Positions 17,118 through 26,772 of a DNA stretch of 64,000 nt are shown piece by piece (the stretch's first letter is position 1; each line of letters starts with the position of its first letter). Under the pieces are notes generated by a model that did not search any database, was not told the DNA's origin, and saw only the letters and a list, made by a program, of their open reading frames with translations. Origin of the DNA: Streptomyces pacificus (GTDB lineage Bacteria; Actinomycetota; Actinomycetes; Streptomycetales; Streptomycetaceae). The stretch spans positions 372,001 through 436,000 of the forward strand of contig NZ_BLLG01000002.1 in NCBI RefSeq assembly GCF_011766325.1, given 5' to 3'. The translations under genes were made by a program, and so were the position numbers.

Positions 17118-17621
17118 CTAGAGCACTCCGTCGAGATCGTCGGCGTAGTGGTCGATCGCCCGCCGGTAGGCCTGCACCCGCTGATCGCTGCTGGTGGCCG
17201 CCAGCACCTTCAGCAACGTCCGCACAGCTTCCCGGCCTTCCCCGGTGCTGTACAGGGCCATGGCCAGGAAGGCCTGCAGGGCCGGATCGAGCGGGAACTC
17301 CTCCAGGCCGCGACGCAGCGTGCGCAGCGACTGCTCGGCACGGCCGAGCACGCGATACGTGCTCCCCAGCCCCAGGAACGCCCCGTGCCGGTCCTCCTCC
17401 ACCAGCCCCGGACCGCTCAACGAGCGTTCGTAGAACGGGACGGCCTCCTCCTCGAGGCCGAGCACATCATGCACCCACGCGGCCTGGTAGGCGATTTCGA
17501 CATCCTGCGGATACTGCTCGGCCAGCGCCACCAAGCGCTCGCGAGCCTCGACGGTCTGCCCGTGCTCGCGCAGCCGTACCGCCCGCGCAAGCGCCGCATC
17601 CCGCTCCTGGTCCCTGTTCAT
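17118..17621 (-). CDS. Tetratricopeptide-repeat protein
   Basis: This is a 167-residue, soluble, all-helical protein made of TPR-like helices (for example ALARAVRLREHGQTVEARER, then GLGSTYRVLGRAEQSLRTLR and FLAMALYSTGEGREAVRTLL). It resembles the short TPR_5-type proteins common in Streptomyces. The family mediates protein-protein contacts; partner unknown. ATG 17621 is preferred to the GTG at 17639 on homologue-like N-terminus (MNRDQERDAALARA). It is a single gene between the marR and hydrolase genes. Confidence 0.75.
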   Translation of the reverse strand: MNRDQERDAALARAVRLREHGQTVEARERLVALAEQYPQDVEIAYQAAWVHDVLGLEEEAVPFYERSLSGPGLVEEDRHGAFLGLGSTYRVLGRAEQSLRTLRRGLEEFPLDPALQAFLAMALYSTGEGREAVRTLLKVLAATSSDQRVQAYRRAIDHYADDLDGVL

Positions 17622-17736
17622 GGCGCCCCACGCTGGCACAACGCGACGCGGCGGGCAAACCGTCGCTCCCGGCAGCCGGCCGGTGGGCCGCTCGCCGCGC
17701 GTGACCGGCAGCGACGCTCCCCGTCCGCGCCGGCGC

Positions 17737-18528
17737 TCAGATGAAGTTCAGGGCCGCCGCCGCCCCCACTCCCCCGAGCAGCATGAACGCCGGCATGAGG
17801 ACCTTCAGCTCGACCCAGCTGCCGGCCCGGAAGCGCATTCCCCTGGGCGGCCCCACGGGGTACCAGCGCTTGTTGCCGACGGGTATGGGCCACAGTACGG
17901 GGCAGCCCGAGACCGTGAGCGCATCCCCGATGTCGTGCACCAGGGCGCCGAGCACGACGGGAAGCCCCAGCCACAGGTACTCCTGGCCGGGCCCGGTGAA
18001 GAGCCATCCGGCGCCGCCGCCCGGCTCGTCGAGGAGGCCGGCCAGGATCCAGGCGCTCGTCGCCCCGAGCAGCCACACCAGGACGTCGCTGGACACCCGG
18101 GCGGCCCGCCAGAGCAGGCCCTCGACGGCGAGCACCAGGTGGACGAAGAGGACGGCGAGGACCGCCCATCGCCCTCCGGTCGTCGCCAGCAGCGAGGTGC
18201 CGCCGCCGATCAGCACCGCCCACAGCCAGGTGTGGGTGAGCGTGCGGTGACCGCCGGTCCGGCGCTTGTCCCCCGGCTTCCTGGTCGCCTGGTAGACCGC
18301 GGACGAGAGCTTGTCGACGACTTCGCACAGGCCGCGGGAGAACGGCCCGAAGGCGCGGGAGATCGTCGCCGCCTTGTGGTCGAGGTCCGGCGCGAGCGCG
18401 GCGCCCGCGCAGACCAGCGCACCCACGACCAGGACGGGCCAGGGCATCGGATGGCCCAGCCCGGCCGCCACCGCCCCCGCCCCCAGCCAGGCAGCCGCCC
18501 CGGACAGGGAGTGCGCCGGTCCCATCAT
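17737..18528 (-). CDS. Membrane-bound metal-dependent hydrolase (YdjM/LexA-binding family)
   Basis: This 263-residue inner-membrane protein has an N-terminal conserved block MMGPAHSLSGAAAW, then a metal-site motif APDLDHKAATISR near residue 48 and GGHRTLTHTWLW near 93, followed by several hydrophobic segments and a second His/Asp cluster LVHDIGDALTVSGCPVLWP. These are the hallmarks of the YdjM-like (PF04307) family, whose reaction is not established. Two adjacent ATGs (18528 and 18525) could start it. It is divergent from the helicase gene at 18737. Confidence 0.85.
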   Translation of the reverse strand: MMGPAHSLSGAAAWLGAGAVAAGLGHPMPWPVLVVGALVCAGAALAPDLDHKAATISRAFGPFSRGLCEVVDKLSSAVYQATRKPGDKRRTGGHRTLTHTWLWAVLIGGGTSLLATTGGRWAVLAVLFVHLVLAVEGLLWRAARVSSDVLVWLLGATSAWILAGLLDEPGGGAGWLFTGPGQEYLWLGLPVVLGALVHDIGDALTVSGCPVLWPIPVGNKRWYPVGPPRGMRFRAGSWVELKVLMPAFMLLGGVGAAAALNFI

Positions 18529-18736
18529 GCTCGTTCCCGCCCCATCTGCCGTTGTCCGCCGGGCCTGTTCGGCCCAAGCGCCCTTGCCCCGGGCACCGTT
18601 GGCACCCGAGCGCCGGTGGCCCGCGCCGCGCCGAGCGGCCCGAGCCGAGCAGCGCCGAGGGGACAGGCTACCGGTGGCGATCTTCCTCCCGGCGACCGGT
18701 TCCCCGTACCGGCGGCAGGCCAGGCAAGATGGTGGG

Positions 18737-21250
18737 GTGACCCTTATCGATCAGCTGCCGCCGGACGCCGACCCCGATGCCCTCTTCGAAGCCTTCACCT
18801 CATGGGCCGGGGACCGGGGCATCTCCCTCTACCCGGCCCAGGAGGAGGCGCTGATCGAGGTGGTCTCGGGGGCCAACGTGATCCTCTCCACACCGACCGG
18901 CTCCGGAAAGAGCCTGGTCGCCGCGGGTGCGCACTTCGCGGCCCTCGCCCGCGACGAGGTCACGTTCTACACCGCGCCGATCAAGGCCCTGGTGTCGGAG
19001 AAGTTCTTCGACCTCTGCAAGATCTTCGGCACGGAGAACGTCGGCATGCTCACCGGCGACGCGTCGGTGAACGCGGACGCGCCCGTCATCTGCTGCACCG
19101 CCGAGGTCCTGGCGTCGATCGCGCTGCGGGACGGCAAGGACGCCGACATCGGCCAGGTGGTGATGGACGAGTTCCACTTCTACGCGGAACCGGACCGCGG
19201 CTGGGCCTGGCAGATCCCGCTCCTCGAACTCCCCCAGGCGCAGTTCGTGCTGATGTCGGCGACGCTCGGCGACGTGTCGATGTTCGAGAAGGACCTCACC
19301 CGCCGCACCGGCCGCGAGACCGCCGTGGTGCGCTCGGCGACCCGGCCCGTACCGCTCTCCTACGAATACCGCACGACCCCGATCACGGAGACGCTGACCG
19401 AGCTGCTGGAGACGAAGCAGGCGCCGGTCTACATCGTGCACTTCACCCAGGCGCAGGCGGTCGAGCGGGCGCAGTCGCTGATGAGCATCAACATGTGCAC
19501 GCGCGAGGAGAAGGACCGCATCGCCGAGCTGATCGGCAACTTCCGTTTCACCACCAAGTTCGGCCGGAACCTCTCCCGGTACGTCCGCCACGGCATCGGC
19601 GTGCACCACGCCGGCATGCTGCCCAAGTACCGCCGTCTCGTGGAGAAGCTGGCGCAGGCCGGACTGCTGAAGGTGATCTGCGGTACGGACACCCTCGGCG
19701 TGGGCGTCAACGTCCCCATCCGCACCGTGCTGTTCACCGCACTCACCAAGTACGACGGCAGCCGCGTCCGTACGCTGCGCTCCCGGGAGTTCCACCAGAT
19801 CGCGGGCCGGGCGGGCCGGGCCGGCTTCGACACCGCCGGCTTCGTCGTCGCCCAGGCGCCCGAGCACGTCGTCGAGAACGAGAAGGCCCTCGCCAAGGCC
19901 GGCGACGACCCGAAGAAGAAGCGCAAGGTGGTACGCAAGAAGGCTCCCGAGGGTTTCGTGGGCTGGACGCGGAACTCCTTCGAGAAGCTGATCGCCTCCG
20001 ACCCCGAGCCGCTCACCTCCCGCTTCAAGGTCACCCACGCCATGCTGCTGTCGGTGATCGCCCGTCCGGGCAACGCCTTCGAGGCGATGCGCACGCTGCT
20101 GGAGGACAACCACGAGCCCCGCAGGCAGCAGCTCCGGCACATCCGCCGGGCCATCGCCGTCTACCGCTCGCTGCTCGACGGCGGCATCGTCGAGCGCCTC
20201 GGCACCCCCGACGCGCAGGGCAGGACCGTCCGGCTCACCGTCGACTTCCAGCAGGACTTCGCCCTCAACCAGGCGCTGTCCACGTTCGCGCTCGCGGCGT
20301 TCGACCTGCTGGATCCCGAATCGCCCTCGTACGCACTGGACATGGTGTCCGTCGTCGAGTCGACGCTCGACGACCCGCGGCAGATCCTCGCCGCGCAGGA
20401 GAACAAGGCGCGGGGCGAGGCCGTCGCCGCGATGAAGGCGGACGGGGTCGAGTACGAGGAGCGGATGGAGCGGCTCCAGGAGATCTCGTACCCGAAGCCG
20501 CTGGAGGAGCTGCTGTGGCACGCCTACGGCACCTACCGGACGTCGCACCCCTGGGTGGGCGACCACCCGGTGTCCCCGAAGTCGGTGATCCGGGACATGT
20601 ACGAACGGGCCCTGTCCTTCACGGAGTTCACGTCGTTCTACGAGCTGGCCCGCACCGAGGGCATCGTGCTGCGCTATCTGGCGAGCGCGTACAAGGCCCT
20701 GGAGCACACCGTCCCGGACGACCTGAAGACCGAGGACCTGCAGGATCTGATCGCCTGGCTGGGCGAGATGGTCCGCCAGGTCGACTCCAGCCTCCTCGAC
20801 GAGTGGGAGCAGCTGGCCAATCCCGAGGTGGAGACCGCGGAGGAAGCACAGGAGAAGGCCGACCAGGTCAAGCCGGTCACCGCCAACGCCCGCGCCTTCC
20901 GGGTGCTGGTGCGCAACGCGCTGTTCCGCCGGGTGGAGCTGGCGGCGCTCGACCGCGTCGGCGAACTGGGCCGGCTGGATGCCGACGCGGGCTGGGACGA
21001 GGAGGCCTGGGGCGAGGCGATGGACGGGTACTGGGACGAGTACGACGACCTCGGCACCGGTCCGGACGCGCGCGGCCCGAAACTGCTCGCCATCGAGGAG
21101 GACCCGGGGCACGGCCTCTGGCGGGTCCGGCAGACGTTCGCCGACCCGGACGGCGACCATGACTGGGGCATCAGCGCGGAGGTCGACCTGGCGGCCTCCG
21201 ACGAGGAGGGCCGGGCCGTCGTGCGCGTGACGTCCGTGGGCCGGCTGTGA
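18737..21250 (+). CDS. Ski2-like DEAD/DEAH-box helicase with DUF3516
   Basis: This 837-residue superfamily 2 helicase, conserved in actinobacteria, probably unwinds RNA or DNA; its role is not established. Motif I is TPTGSGKS (about residue 54), motif II MDEFHFYAE (about 145), motif III MSATLGD, motif V region GTDTLGVGVNVP and motif VI QIAGRAGRAGFD. HHAGMLPKYR links it to the Ski2/Mtr4 group. The C-terminal half (about 400-837) matches the DUF3516 region that follows the helicase core in this family. GTG 18737 is chosen; CAAGAT at 18725-18730 may be its -10 box, which would give a leaderless message. Confidence 0.88.
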   Translation: MTLIDQLPPDADPDALFEAFTSWAGDRGISLYPAQEEALIEVVSGANVILSTPTGSGKSLVAAGAHFAALARDEVTFYTAPIKALVSEKFFDLCKIFGTENVGMLTGDASVNADAPVICCTAEVLASIALRDGKDADIGQVVMDEFHFYAEPDRGWAWQIPLLELPQAQFVLMSATLGDVSMFEKDLTRRTGRETAVVRSATRPVPLSYEYRTTPITETLTELLETKQAPVYIVHFTQAQAVERAQSLMSINMCTREEKDRIAELIGNFRFTTKFGRNLSRYVRHGIGVHHAGMLPKYRRLVEKLAQAGLLKVICGTDTLGVGVNVPIRTVLFTALTKYDGSRVRTLRSREFHQIAGRAGRAGFDTAGFVVAQAPEHVVENEKALAKAGDDPKKKRKVVRKKAPEGFVGWTRNSFEKLIASDPEPLTSRFKVTHAMLLSVIARPGNAFEAMRTLLEDNHEPRRQQLRHIRRAIAVYRSLLDGGIVERLGTPDAQGRTVRLTVDFQQDFALNQALSTFALAAFDLLDPESPSYALDMVSVVESTLDDPRQILAAQENKARGEAVAAMKADGVEYEERMERLQEISYPKPLEELLWHAYGTYRTSHPWVGDHPVSPKSVIRDMYERALSFTEFTSFYELARTEGIVLRYLASAYKALEHTVPDDLKTEDLQDLIAWLGEMVRQVDSSLLDEWEQLANPEVETAEEAQEKADQVKPVTANARAFRVLVRNALFRRVELAALDRVGELGRLDADAGWDEEAWGEAMDGYWDEYDDLGTGPDARGPKLLAIEEDPGHGLWRVRQTFADPDGDHDWGISAEVDLAASDEEGRAVVRVTSVGRL

Positions 21251-21390
21251 GACGGGGGCCGCACGGCACGCCCTGCCCTGGTGGGCCGGCCGCTGGTCCC
21301 GGTCGGGCCGGGGCGGCCGTCTTGCCGGCCGGGCGGCCGAGGGCCGCCGGCCGGCGCCACCACCGTTGCGGGGTCACGTCCCCGGGCGGG

Positions 21391-21804
21391 TCAGTTCCCG
21401 ACGGGGCCGAGGCAGAGAACGAACTTGTCGGCGTCCCACTGCTGGGCGAGAGCGGCCTCGCCCACCGTGCACGCGTTGACGTCGAAGGTGTTCTCGACGA
21501 CCTTGACGACCTTGTAGTTGGCGCCCTCGTCGTCGCACCCCTTGGTCTCGACCTCGGGGTCGTTCTCCTCGCCGGTGACCCTGACGCAGTCGCCGGCCTC
21601 GGCGCGCACGGGCGCGTCGAAGACGTAGCCGATGCCGAGCTTCACCACCACGGCGACGACGATGAGCCCGGCCACCCTGAGAAGCTTCCTGAGCTTGCTC
21701 TTCTTGGCGGGCGCGGGCGCGGGCACGGGCGCGGCGCCGGGCACGGGGGAGCCCTCCGGGAGCCGGGGTTCCTGGGGGGCGGGGGAGGGCGTGGGTGCGC
21801 TCAT
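21391..21804 (-). CDS. LppU/SCO3897-family membrane-anchored protein
   Basis: This 137-residue protein has a proline/alanine-rich cytoplasmic start (about 1-34), a single transmembrane segment (LLRVAGLIVVAVVVKLGIGY, about 41-60) and an extracellular domain with four cysteines (GDCVRV, KGCDDE, NACTVG, VLCLGP) that could form two disulfides. The spacing and wording match the LppU/SCO3897 family of Streptomyces; function unknown. The ATG at 21804 has AGGAAG upstream; an upstream in-frame ATG at 21825 is less well placed. Confidence 0.82.
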   Translation of the reverse strand: MSAPTPSPAPQEPRLPEGSPVPGAAPVPAPAPAKKSKLRKLLRVAGLIVVAVVVKLGIGYVFDAPVRAEAGDCVRVTGEENDPEVETKGCDDEGANYKVVKVVENTFDVNACTVGEAALAQQWDADKFVLCLGPVGN

Positions 21805-21895
21805 CTGCGGTCTTCCTCGGGACATGGAGTTCGAACGCGCGCACGCTACACGAAGAGTAAGAATCATATAAACACGAGATACCAAGGAGTCTTTG

Positions 21896-22384
21896 ATGTC
21901 CGTTGACGACATCCCGCTGCGCACGCTGTCCGGCGAGGAGACGTCGCTGGCCGACCACCGGGGCAAGGCCGTGCTGGTGGTGAACGTGGCGTCCCGATGC
22001 GGTCTCACCCCCCAGTACGAGGGGCTGGAGCGGCTGCAGAAGACGTACGCGGACCGCGGTTTCACGGTGCTCGGAGTGCCGTGCAACCAGTTCCTGGGAC
22101 AGGAGCCGGGCAGCGCCGAGGAGATCGCCGCGTTCTGCTCGGCCACCTACGGGGTCACGTTCCCGCTGCTGGAGAAGTCGGATGTGAACGGCGGGCAGCG
22201 GCATCCGCTCTACGCCGAGTTGACCCGCTTCCCGGACGCCGACGGGGAGGCCGGCGATGTGCAGTGGAACTTCGAGAAGTTCCTCGTCTCCCCGCGGGGC
22301 GAGGTGGTCGCCCGCTTCCGGCCGCGGACGGAGCCCGAGGCGGCGGAGGTCGTCGCGGCGATCGAGGCCCACCTCGCCCAGTGA
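21896..22384 (+). CDS. Glutathione peroxidase family thiol peroxidase
   Basis: This 162-residue thioredoxin-fold peroxidase reduces hydroperoxides, in actinobacteria probably with thioredoxin or mycothiol-linked donors. The peroxidatic residue is Cys35 in NVASRCGLTPQY, so it is a Cys and not a selenocysteine enzyme. The Gln of PCNQFLGQEPG and Trp of VQWNFEKFLV complete the active site. AAGGAG (21884-21889) sits six bases before ATG 21896. An unusually AT-rich leader (CATATAAAC around 21865-21873) probably contains the promoter, shared with the divergent LppU-like gene. Confidence 0.93.
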   Translation: MSVDDIPLRTLSGEETSLADHRGKAVLVVNVASRCGLTPQYEGLERLQKTYADRGFTVLGVPCNQFLGQEPGSAEEIAAFCSATYGVTFPLLEKSDVNGGQRHPLYAELTRFPDADGEAGDVQWNFEKFLVSPRGEVVARFRPRTEPEAAEVVAAIEAHLAQ

Positions 22385-22456
22385 CCCTGCCGCTGAGGCG
22401 ACGGGGCGCCGACCGGACGAGCGGCCGGCGCCCCGTCGCGTGCGGGAGCCCGCGCC

Positions 22457-23683
22457 TCACCGGATGGGCAGGCCGGAGAGGGTGCGGGCGATCACCAGAC
22501 GCTGGATCTCACTGGTGCCTTCGAAGATCGTGTAGATGGCGGCGTCCCGGTGCATGCGCTCGACGGGGTACTCACGGGTGAAGCCGTTCCCGCCGAGGAT
22601 CTGGACGGCCTGGGCCGTGACCTCCCGGGCCGTCTCGCTGGCGAAGAGCTTGGACATCGAGCCCTCGGCCGCGGTGAAGGGCTTGCCGCTGACCGCCATC
22701 CAGGAAGCGCGCCAGACCAGCAGCCGGGCGGCGTCGATCCGGGTGCGCATGTCCGCCAACTGGAAGGCGACGCCCTGGTTGTCGATGATGGGACGGCCGA
22801 ACTGCCTGCGCTCCCGGGCGTATGCGAGAGCGTAGTCGTACGCGGCCCGTGCGGTGCCGACCGCCATCGCGCCCACGGCCGGGCGGGAGGCCTCGAAGGT
22901 GGCCATGGCCGCGTTCTTCACCCGCTCGTCGCCCGTCCGGGCGCTCTCGCGGGCGCGGGCCAGCCGCCCGTCGAGCCTCTCCTTGCCGCCGAGCAGGCAC
23001 GAGCCGGGGACGCGCACGTCCTTGAGGACGACCTCGGCGGTGTGCGAGGCGCGGATGCCGTGCTTCTTGAACTTCTGGCCCTGGGAGAGGCCCGGGGTGT
23101 CCGGGGGCACGATGAAGGAGGCGTGGCCCTTGGTGCCGAGGCCGGGGTCGACGACGGCCACGACGACATGGACGTTGGCGATTCCGCCGTTGGTGGCCCA
23201 GGTCTTGGTCCCGTTGAGCACCCATTCGTCCCTCGCCTCGTCGTAGACGGCGCGGGTGCGCATCGCGCCGACGTCGGAGCCGGCGTCGGGCTCGGAGGAG
23301 CAGAACGCGGCGACCTTCACATCGTCGGCATCGCCGTACATCTGCGGGATCCAGGTACCGATCTGCTCCTCGGTGCCGTTGGCGAGGACCCCGACCGCGG
23401 CCAGGCCCGTACCGACGATGGACAGGGCGATACCGGCGTCGCCCCAGAACAGCTCCTCCAGGGCCATCGGGATACCGAGCCCGGTGGGGTCGAAGAACTG
23501 CTGGGCGTAGAAGTCCAGGGAGTAGATACCGGCCTTGGCGGCCTCCTGGATGACGGGCCAGGGGGTCTCCTCGCGCTCGTCCCACTCGGCGGCGGCCGGA
23601 CGGATCACGTCCCTGGCGAAGCCGTGCAACCAGTCGCGGACCTGCTTCTGATCGTCGTTGAGATCGAGCGCGAACTCGGTCAT
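22457..23683 (-). CDS. Acyl-CoA dehydrogenase
   Basis: This 408-residue FAD flavoenzyme introduces the alpha-beta double bond into acyl-CoA. Conserved parts include AAFCSSEPDAGSDVGAMRTR (FAD and substrate site), the KHGIRASHTAEV block, GRPIIDNQGVAFQLADM, QILGGNGFTREYPVER and the catalytic-loop text IYTIFEGTSEIQRLVIARTL with the active-site Glu. A TetR regulator is divergent from it across an operator-bearing gap, so its expression is probably ligand-controlled, as in fatty-acid or CoA-ester responsive systems. The acyl chain preference is not predictable here. Confidence 0.93.
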   Translation of the reverse strand: MTEFALDLNDDQKQVRDWLHGFARDVIRPAAAEWDEREETPWPVIQEAAKAGIYSLDFYAQQFFDPTGLGIPMALEELFWGDAGIALSIVGTGLAAVGVLANGTEEQIGTWIPQMYGDADDVKVAAFCSSEPDAGSDVGAMRTRAVYDEARDEWVLNGTKTWATNGGIANVHVVVAVVDPGLGTKGHASFIVPPDTPGLSQGQKFKKHGIRASHTAEVVLKDVRVPGSCLLGGKERLDGRLARARESARTGDERVKNAAMATFEASRPAVGAMAVGTARAAYDYALAYARERRQFGRPIIDNQGVAFQLADMRTRIDAARLLVWRASWMAVSGKPFTAAEGSMSKLFASETAREVTAQAVQILGGNGFTREYPVERMHRDAAIYTIFEGTSEIQRLVIARTLSGLPIR

Positions 23684-23710
23684 GTCCCCTCCTGATGCAC
23701 GCAGTACACA

Positions 23711-23743
23711 TGTTACTACCGGTAACCGCAGTCTGTTACCGGT
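23711..23743. promoter_or_regulatory. Twin TACCGGTA-type operators between the acyl-CoA dehydrogenase and tetR
   Basis: GTTACTACCGGTAAC (23712-23726) contains the palindrome TACCGGTA, and GTTACCGGT follows at 23735-23743. Two similar boxes 17-18 bp apart, between divergent genes, suggest the binding site of the adjacent TetR. Confidence 0.6.
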
Positions 23744-23843
23744 GCGTAGCAGCTGTCAACCGCCAACGGCCCGATCGACGGGCCGGACTCGGGGAGTGTT
23801 ACGTTGCGCAGGCCTCAGGATTCAGCACGGGCGGGGAGAGACC

Positions 23844-24518
23844 ATGGAGACCACCACCACTCAGCAGGAGCAGGGGGACCCGCGTCGTTCGCCCGACCAG
23901 CGGCGCTCGGCCGACCGGCGTCGGCGCGAGCTGCTCGAGGCCGCGGACCGCGTGGTGCTCCGGGACGGCCCACAGGCCTCCATGAACGCGATCGCCGCCG
24001 AGGCGGGGATCACCAAGCCCATCCTGTACCGGCACTTCGGCGACAAGAGCGGACTGTACCGCGCACTCGCCGAGCGCCACACCGACGGACTGCTGGCCGC
24101 ACTGCGCACGGCGATCGACGCCAGCTCCGACCGGCGGGAACGCGTGGAGCACACCCTCGACACCTACCTCGCCGCGATCGAGACCAGGCCGCAGGTCTAC
24201 CGCTTCCTGATGCACCCCGCCGAGGACTCCCACCACTCCGAGCAGGGCTTCGACGTCGGCAGGCACACGGCGCCGCTGCTGCGCAGACTCGGCGAGGAGC
24301 TGGGCACCGTGATCGCCGAACGCGTGGACCTCGGACCCGGCGGGGACGAGCTGGCCCGGATCTGGGCCCACGGCATCGTCGGCATGATGCACGGCGCCGG
24401 CGACTGGTGGCTGAGCGAACGCCCCTGCTCGCGGCAGCAGTTGGTGCGCAGCCTCGCGGACCTTCTCTGGGGCCGCCTCTCCGTCGCCGAGGACCGCCCG
24501 GGCAGCCCGCGCTTCTGA
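23844..24518 (+). CDS. TetR-family regulator
   Basis: This is a 224-residue TetR protein. The HTH covers about residues 26-75 with GPQASMNAIAAEAGITKPIL and YRHFGDKSGLYRALAER. The C-terminal part (ETRPQVYRFLMHP, HGIVGMMHGAGDWWLSERP) resembles TetR_C domains of regulators next to fatty-acid genes. GGGGAGAG precedes ATG 23844. It is divergent from the acyl-CoA dehydrogenase and probably represses it, with an acyl-CoA as likely ligand; that last point is inference. Confidence 0.88.
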   Translation: METTTTQQEQGDPRRSPDQRRSADRRRRELLEAADRVVLRDGPQASMNAIAAEAGITKPILYRHFGDKSGLYRALAERHTDGLLAALRTAIDASSDRRERVEHTLDTYLAAIETRPQVYRFLMHPAEDSHHSEQGFDVGRHTAPLLRRLGEELGTVIAERVDLGPGGDELARIWAHGIVGMMHGAGDWWLSERPCSRQQLVRSLADLLWGRLSVAEDRPGSPRF

Positions 24519-24771
24519 CACCGCAGACACCGGCAAAGCGGCGGGGCATCACCCGCACACAGCACAGACACGAGCACCGGCACAGACACCGGTACCGGTA
24601 GTCTCACCGGCGCGTGCCGCCCGGGGGCTCCGGGCGCCGGCACCAGCCGCACCTGCGGCACCCGCAGCGCCGGCTCCCGGCACCGGCGAGCACCGCCCGC
24701 CGCCCGGGGCCGACCGCTCCCGGCACCAGACGGCAGCGGGACGGCCCGGCCGCACCGGCCGAAACGGGACG

Positions 24772-25317
24772 CTACCGCCGCCCCCACGGAGCGCGGCGGA
24801 CCGCGCGCAGGGCACGGGCCCGGCGCAGGCCGGTGAGCCGGTCCACATACACCCCGCCCTCCAGATGGTCGCACTCGTGCTGCAGGCACCGCGCGAAGAA
24901 GCCCGTGCCCTCCACTCGCACCGGCGCGCCGTCCCGTGTGACGCCCTCCACCACCGCGTGGTCGTACCGCGGCGTCCCCGCCTCGACGCCGGGCAGCGAC
25001 AGACAGCCCTCCGGGCCGCGCACCTCGATACCGCCGGCGGCGGCGAGCCTCGGGTTGACCACATGCCCGAGACGGCGGACGTCCTCGTCGTCGTCGGGGC
25101 AGTCGTAGACGAACACCCGCAGCGGCACGCCGATCTGGTTGGCGGCGAGGCCCACGCCGTTCGCCGCGTACATGGTGGCGTACATGTCCTCGATCAGGCC
25201 GCCGAGGGACGGGCCGAAGTCGGTGACGGGCTCGCACGGCGCGTGCAGCACCGGATCACCGAACAGGCTCACGGCCCGGACCAGACCGGAACTGCCGGGG
25301 ATCGGACGGTTTCGCAT
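24772..25317 (-). CDS. def: Peptide deformylase
   Basis: This 181-residue metalloenzyme removes the formyl group from nascent proteins. All three motifs are intact: GVGLAANQIGV (motif 1), EGCLSLPGV (motif 2, metal Cys) and QHECDHLEGGVYVDRL (motif 3, HExxH with two His ligands). Streptomyces carry several deformylases; the acidic DDDED insertion before motif 2 and the short basic tail are like the secondary forms. ATG 25317 is used; the start has no good ribosome site, and TAACCT just upstream could be the -10 box of a leaderless message. It is divergent from murT. Confidence 0.92.
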   Translation of the reverse strand: MRNRPIPGSSGLVRAVSLFGDPVLHAPCEPVTDFGPSLGGLIEDMYATMYAANGVGLAANQIGVPLRVFVYDCPDDDEDVRRLGHVVNPRLAAAGGIEVRGPEGCLSLPGVEAGTPRYDHAVVEGVTRDGAPVRVEGTGFFARCLQHECDHLEGGVYVDRLTGLRRARALRAVRRAPWGRR

Positions 25318-25442
25318 GGCGTTAAGGTTACGTTCCGTGCATCGCGCCGGTGACCTCCGGGTTCCTGACGGAGCCGCAGTTCGGGCCGCTGCCCGGAGGT
25401 CGATAGGCTGAGCCCCGACCGACGCGAGGAGGATCAAGGACG

Positions 25443-26690
25443 ATGGCAGGACACCCTGACAACGCAGAGCCGCTGTCGCCGCGCGCCAAGCTGGCCGTGA
25501 CGGCCGGCAAGGCAGCGGCGGCGGTGTCGCGCGCCGCGGGACGCGGCAGCGGATCGGTCATCGGCGGTCGGGTCGCCCTGAAACTCGACCCCGATCTGCT
25601 GAGCAGGCTCGCACAGCACCTGGACGTGATCCTGGTGTCGGCGACGAACGGCAAGACCACCACCACACGGCTGATCGCCGAGGCCCTGCGGGCCGCCGGC
25701 CCGGTCGTCTCGAACGCTCTCGGCGCGAACATGCCGGCCGGCATCACCTCGGCCCTGGCGGGTGGATCGGACGCCCGCTTCGGCGTGATCGAGGTCGACG
25801 AGAAGTACCTCGCCGGGGTCGCCCGCGACACCACGCCCAGGGCCATCGCCCTGCTCAACCTCTCCCGCGACCAGCTGGACCGCGCGGCGGAGACCCGGAT
25901 GCTGGCCGAGAAGTGGCGTGAGGGCCTGTCCGGCGCCAAGGCCGTCGTGATCGCCAACGCGGACGACCCCCTGATCGTGTGGGCCGCGTCCTCCTCCCCC
26001 AACGTCGTCTGGGTCGCCGCGGGCCAGGAGTGGAAGGACGACGCCTGGTCGTGCCCCGCCTGCGGCGGTGTGATGCAGCGCCCCGGGGACGAGTGGTTCT
26101 GCGGCGAGTGCGGGTTCCGCAGGCCGCCGGTGACCTGGGCCCTCAGGGGCGACAACGTCCTCGACCCGCACGGGTCGGCCTGGCCGATCCACCTCCAGCT
26201 GCCGGGCCGGGCCAACAAGGCCAACGCCGCCACATCCGCCGCCGTCGCCGCGGTGTTCGGCGTTCCTCCGCAGGTCGCCCTCGAGCGCATGTACCAGGTG
26301 CAGGCCGTGGCCGGCCGGTACGATGTGGTGTCCTTCCTCGGCCGTGAGGTGCGGCTGCTGCTGGCGAAGAACCCGGCCGGCTGGCTGGAGACGTTCTCCC
26401 TGATCGACCCACCGCCCACCCCGGTGATCCTTTCCGTCAACGCGCGCGGCGCCGACGGCACCGACACCTCCTGGCTCTGGGACGTCGACTACACCCGGCT
26501 CGCCGGACATCCGATCGTCGTGATCGGCGACCGCAGGCTGGACCTGGCGGTACGCCTGGAGGTCGCCGGACTGGACTTCCGCGTCGCCGAGGACATGGAC
26601 GAGGCGGTACGGCTCTCCCCACCCGGGCGGATCGAGCTGATCGCCAACTACACCGCCTTCCAGGACGTCCGCCGCCGCGTCGGCAACTGA
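25443..26690 (+). CDS. murT: Lipid II isoglutaminyl synthase subunit MurT
   Basis: This 415-residue Mur-ligase-like subunit amidates the D-Glu of peptidoglycan stem peptide on lipid II, together with GatD. It has the ATP P-loop SATNGKTTTTRLIAEAL (about residues 62-78), the Mur central domain, and an inserted four-Cys zinc ribbon (CPACGG about 203, CGECGF about 220) that is the mark of MurT. The C-terminal DUF1727-type domain includes NPAGWLETF. AAGGA precedes ATG 25443. The partner gene gatD follows after an 82-bp spacer that holds a 9-bp repeat. Confidence 0.94.
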   Translation: MAGHPDNAEPLSPRAKLAVTAGKAAAAVSRAAGRGSGSVIGGRVALKLDPDLLSRLAQHLDVILVSATNGKTTTTRLIAEALRAAGPVVSNALGANMPAGITSALAGGSDARFGVIEVDEKYLAGVARDTTPRAIALLNLSRDQLDRAAETRMLAEKWREGLSGAKAVVIANADDPLIVWAASSSPNVVWVAAGQEWKDDAWSCPACGGVMQRPGDEWFCGECGFRRPPVTWALRGDNVLDPHGSAWPIHLQLPGRANKANAATSAAVAAVFGVPPQVALERMYQVQAVAGRYDVVSFLGREVRLLLAKNPAGWLETFSLIDPPPTPVILSVNARGADGTDTSWLWDVDYTRLAGHPIVVIGDRRLDLAVRLEVAGLDFRVAEDMDEAVRLSPPGRIELIANYTAFQDVRRRVGN

Positions 26691-26713
26691 CCGCACCGCG
26701 CGCCCAGCGCACC

Positions 26714-26758
26714 ACCGACCGCACCGACCGCACCGACCGCACCGACCGCACTGACCGC
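26714..26758. repeat. 9-bp tandem repeat, five copies (ACCGACCGC)
   Basis: Four perfect and one near-perfect (ACTGACCGC) copies fill most of the murT-gatD spacer and stop 14 bp before the gatD start. Copy number could vary between strains. Confidence 0.9.
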
Positions 26759-26772
26759 AGAGGAACACGAGC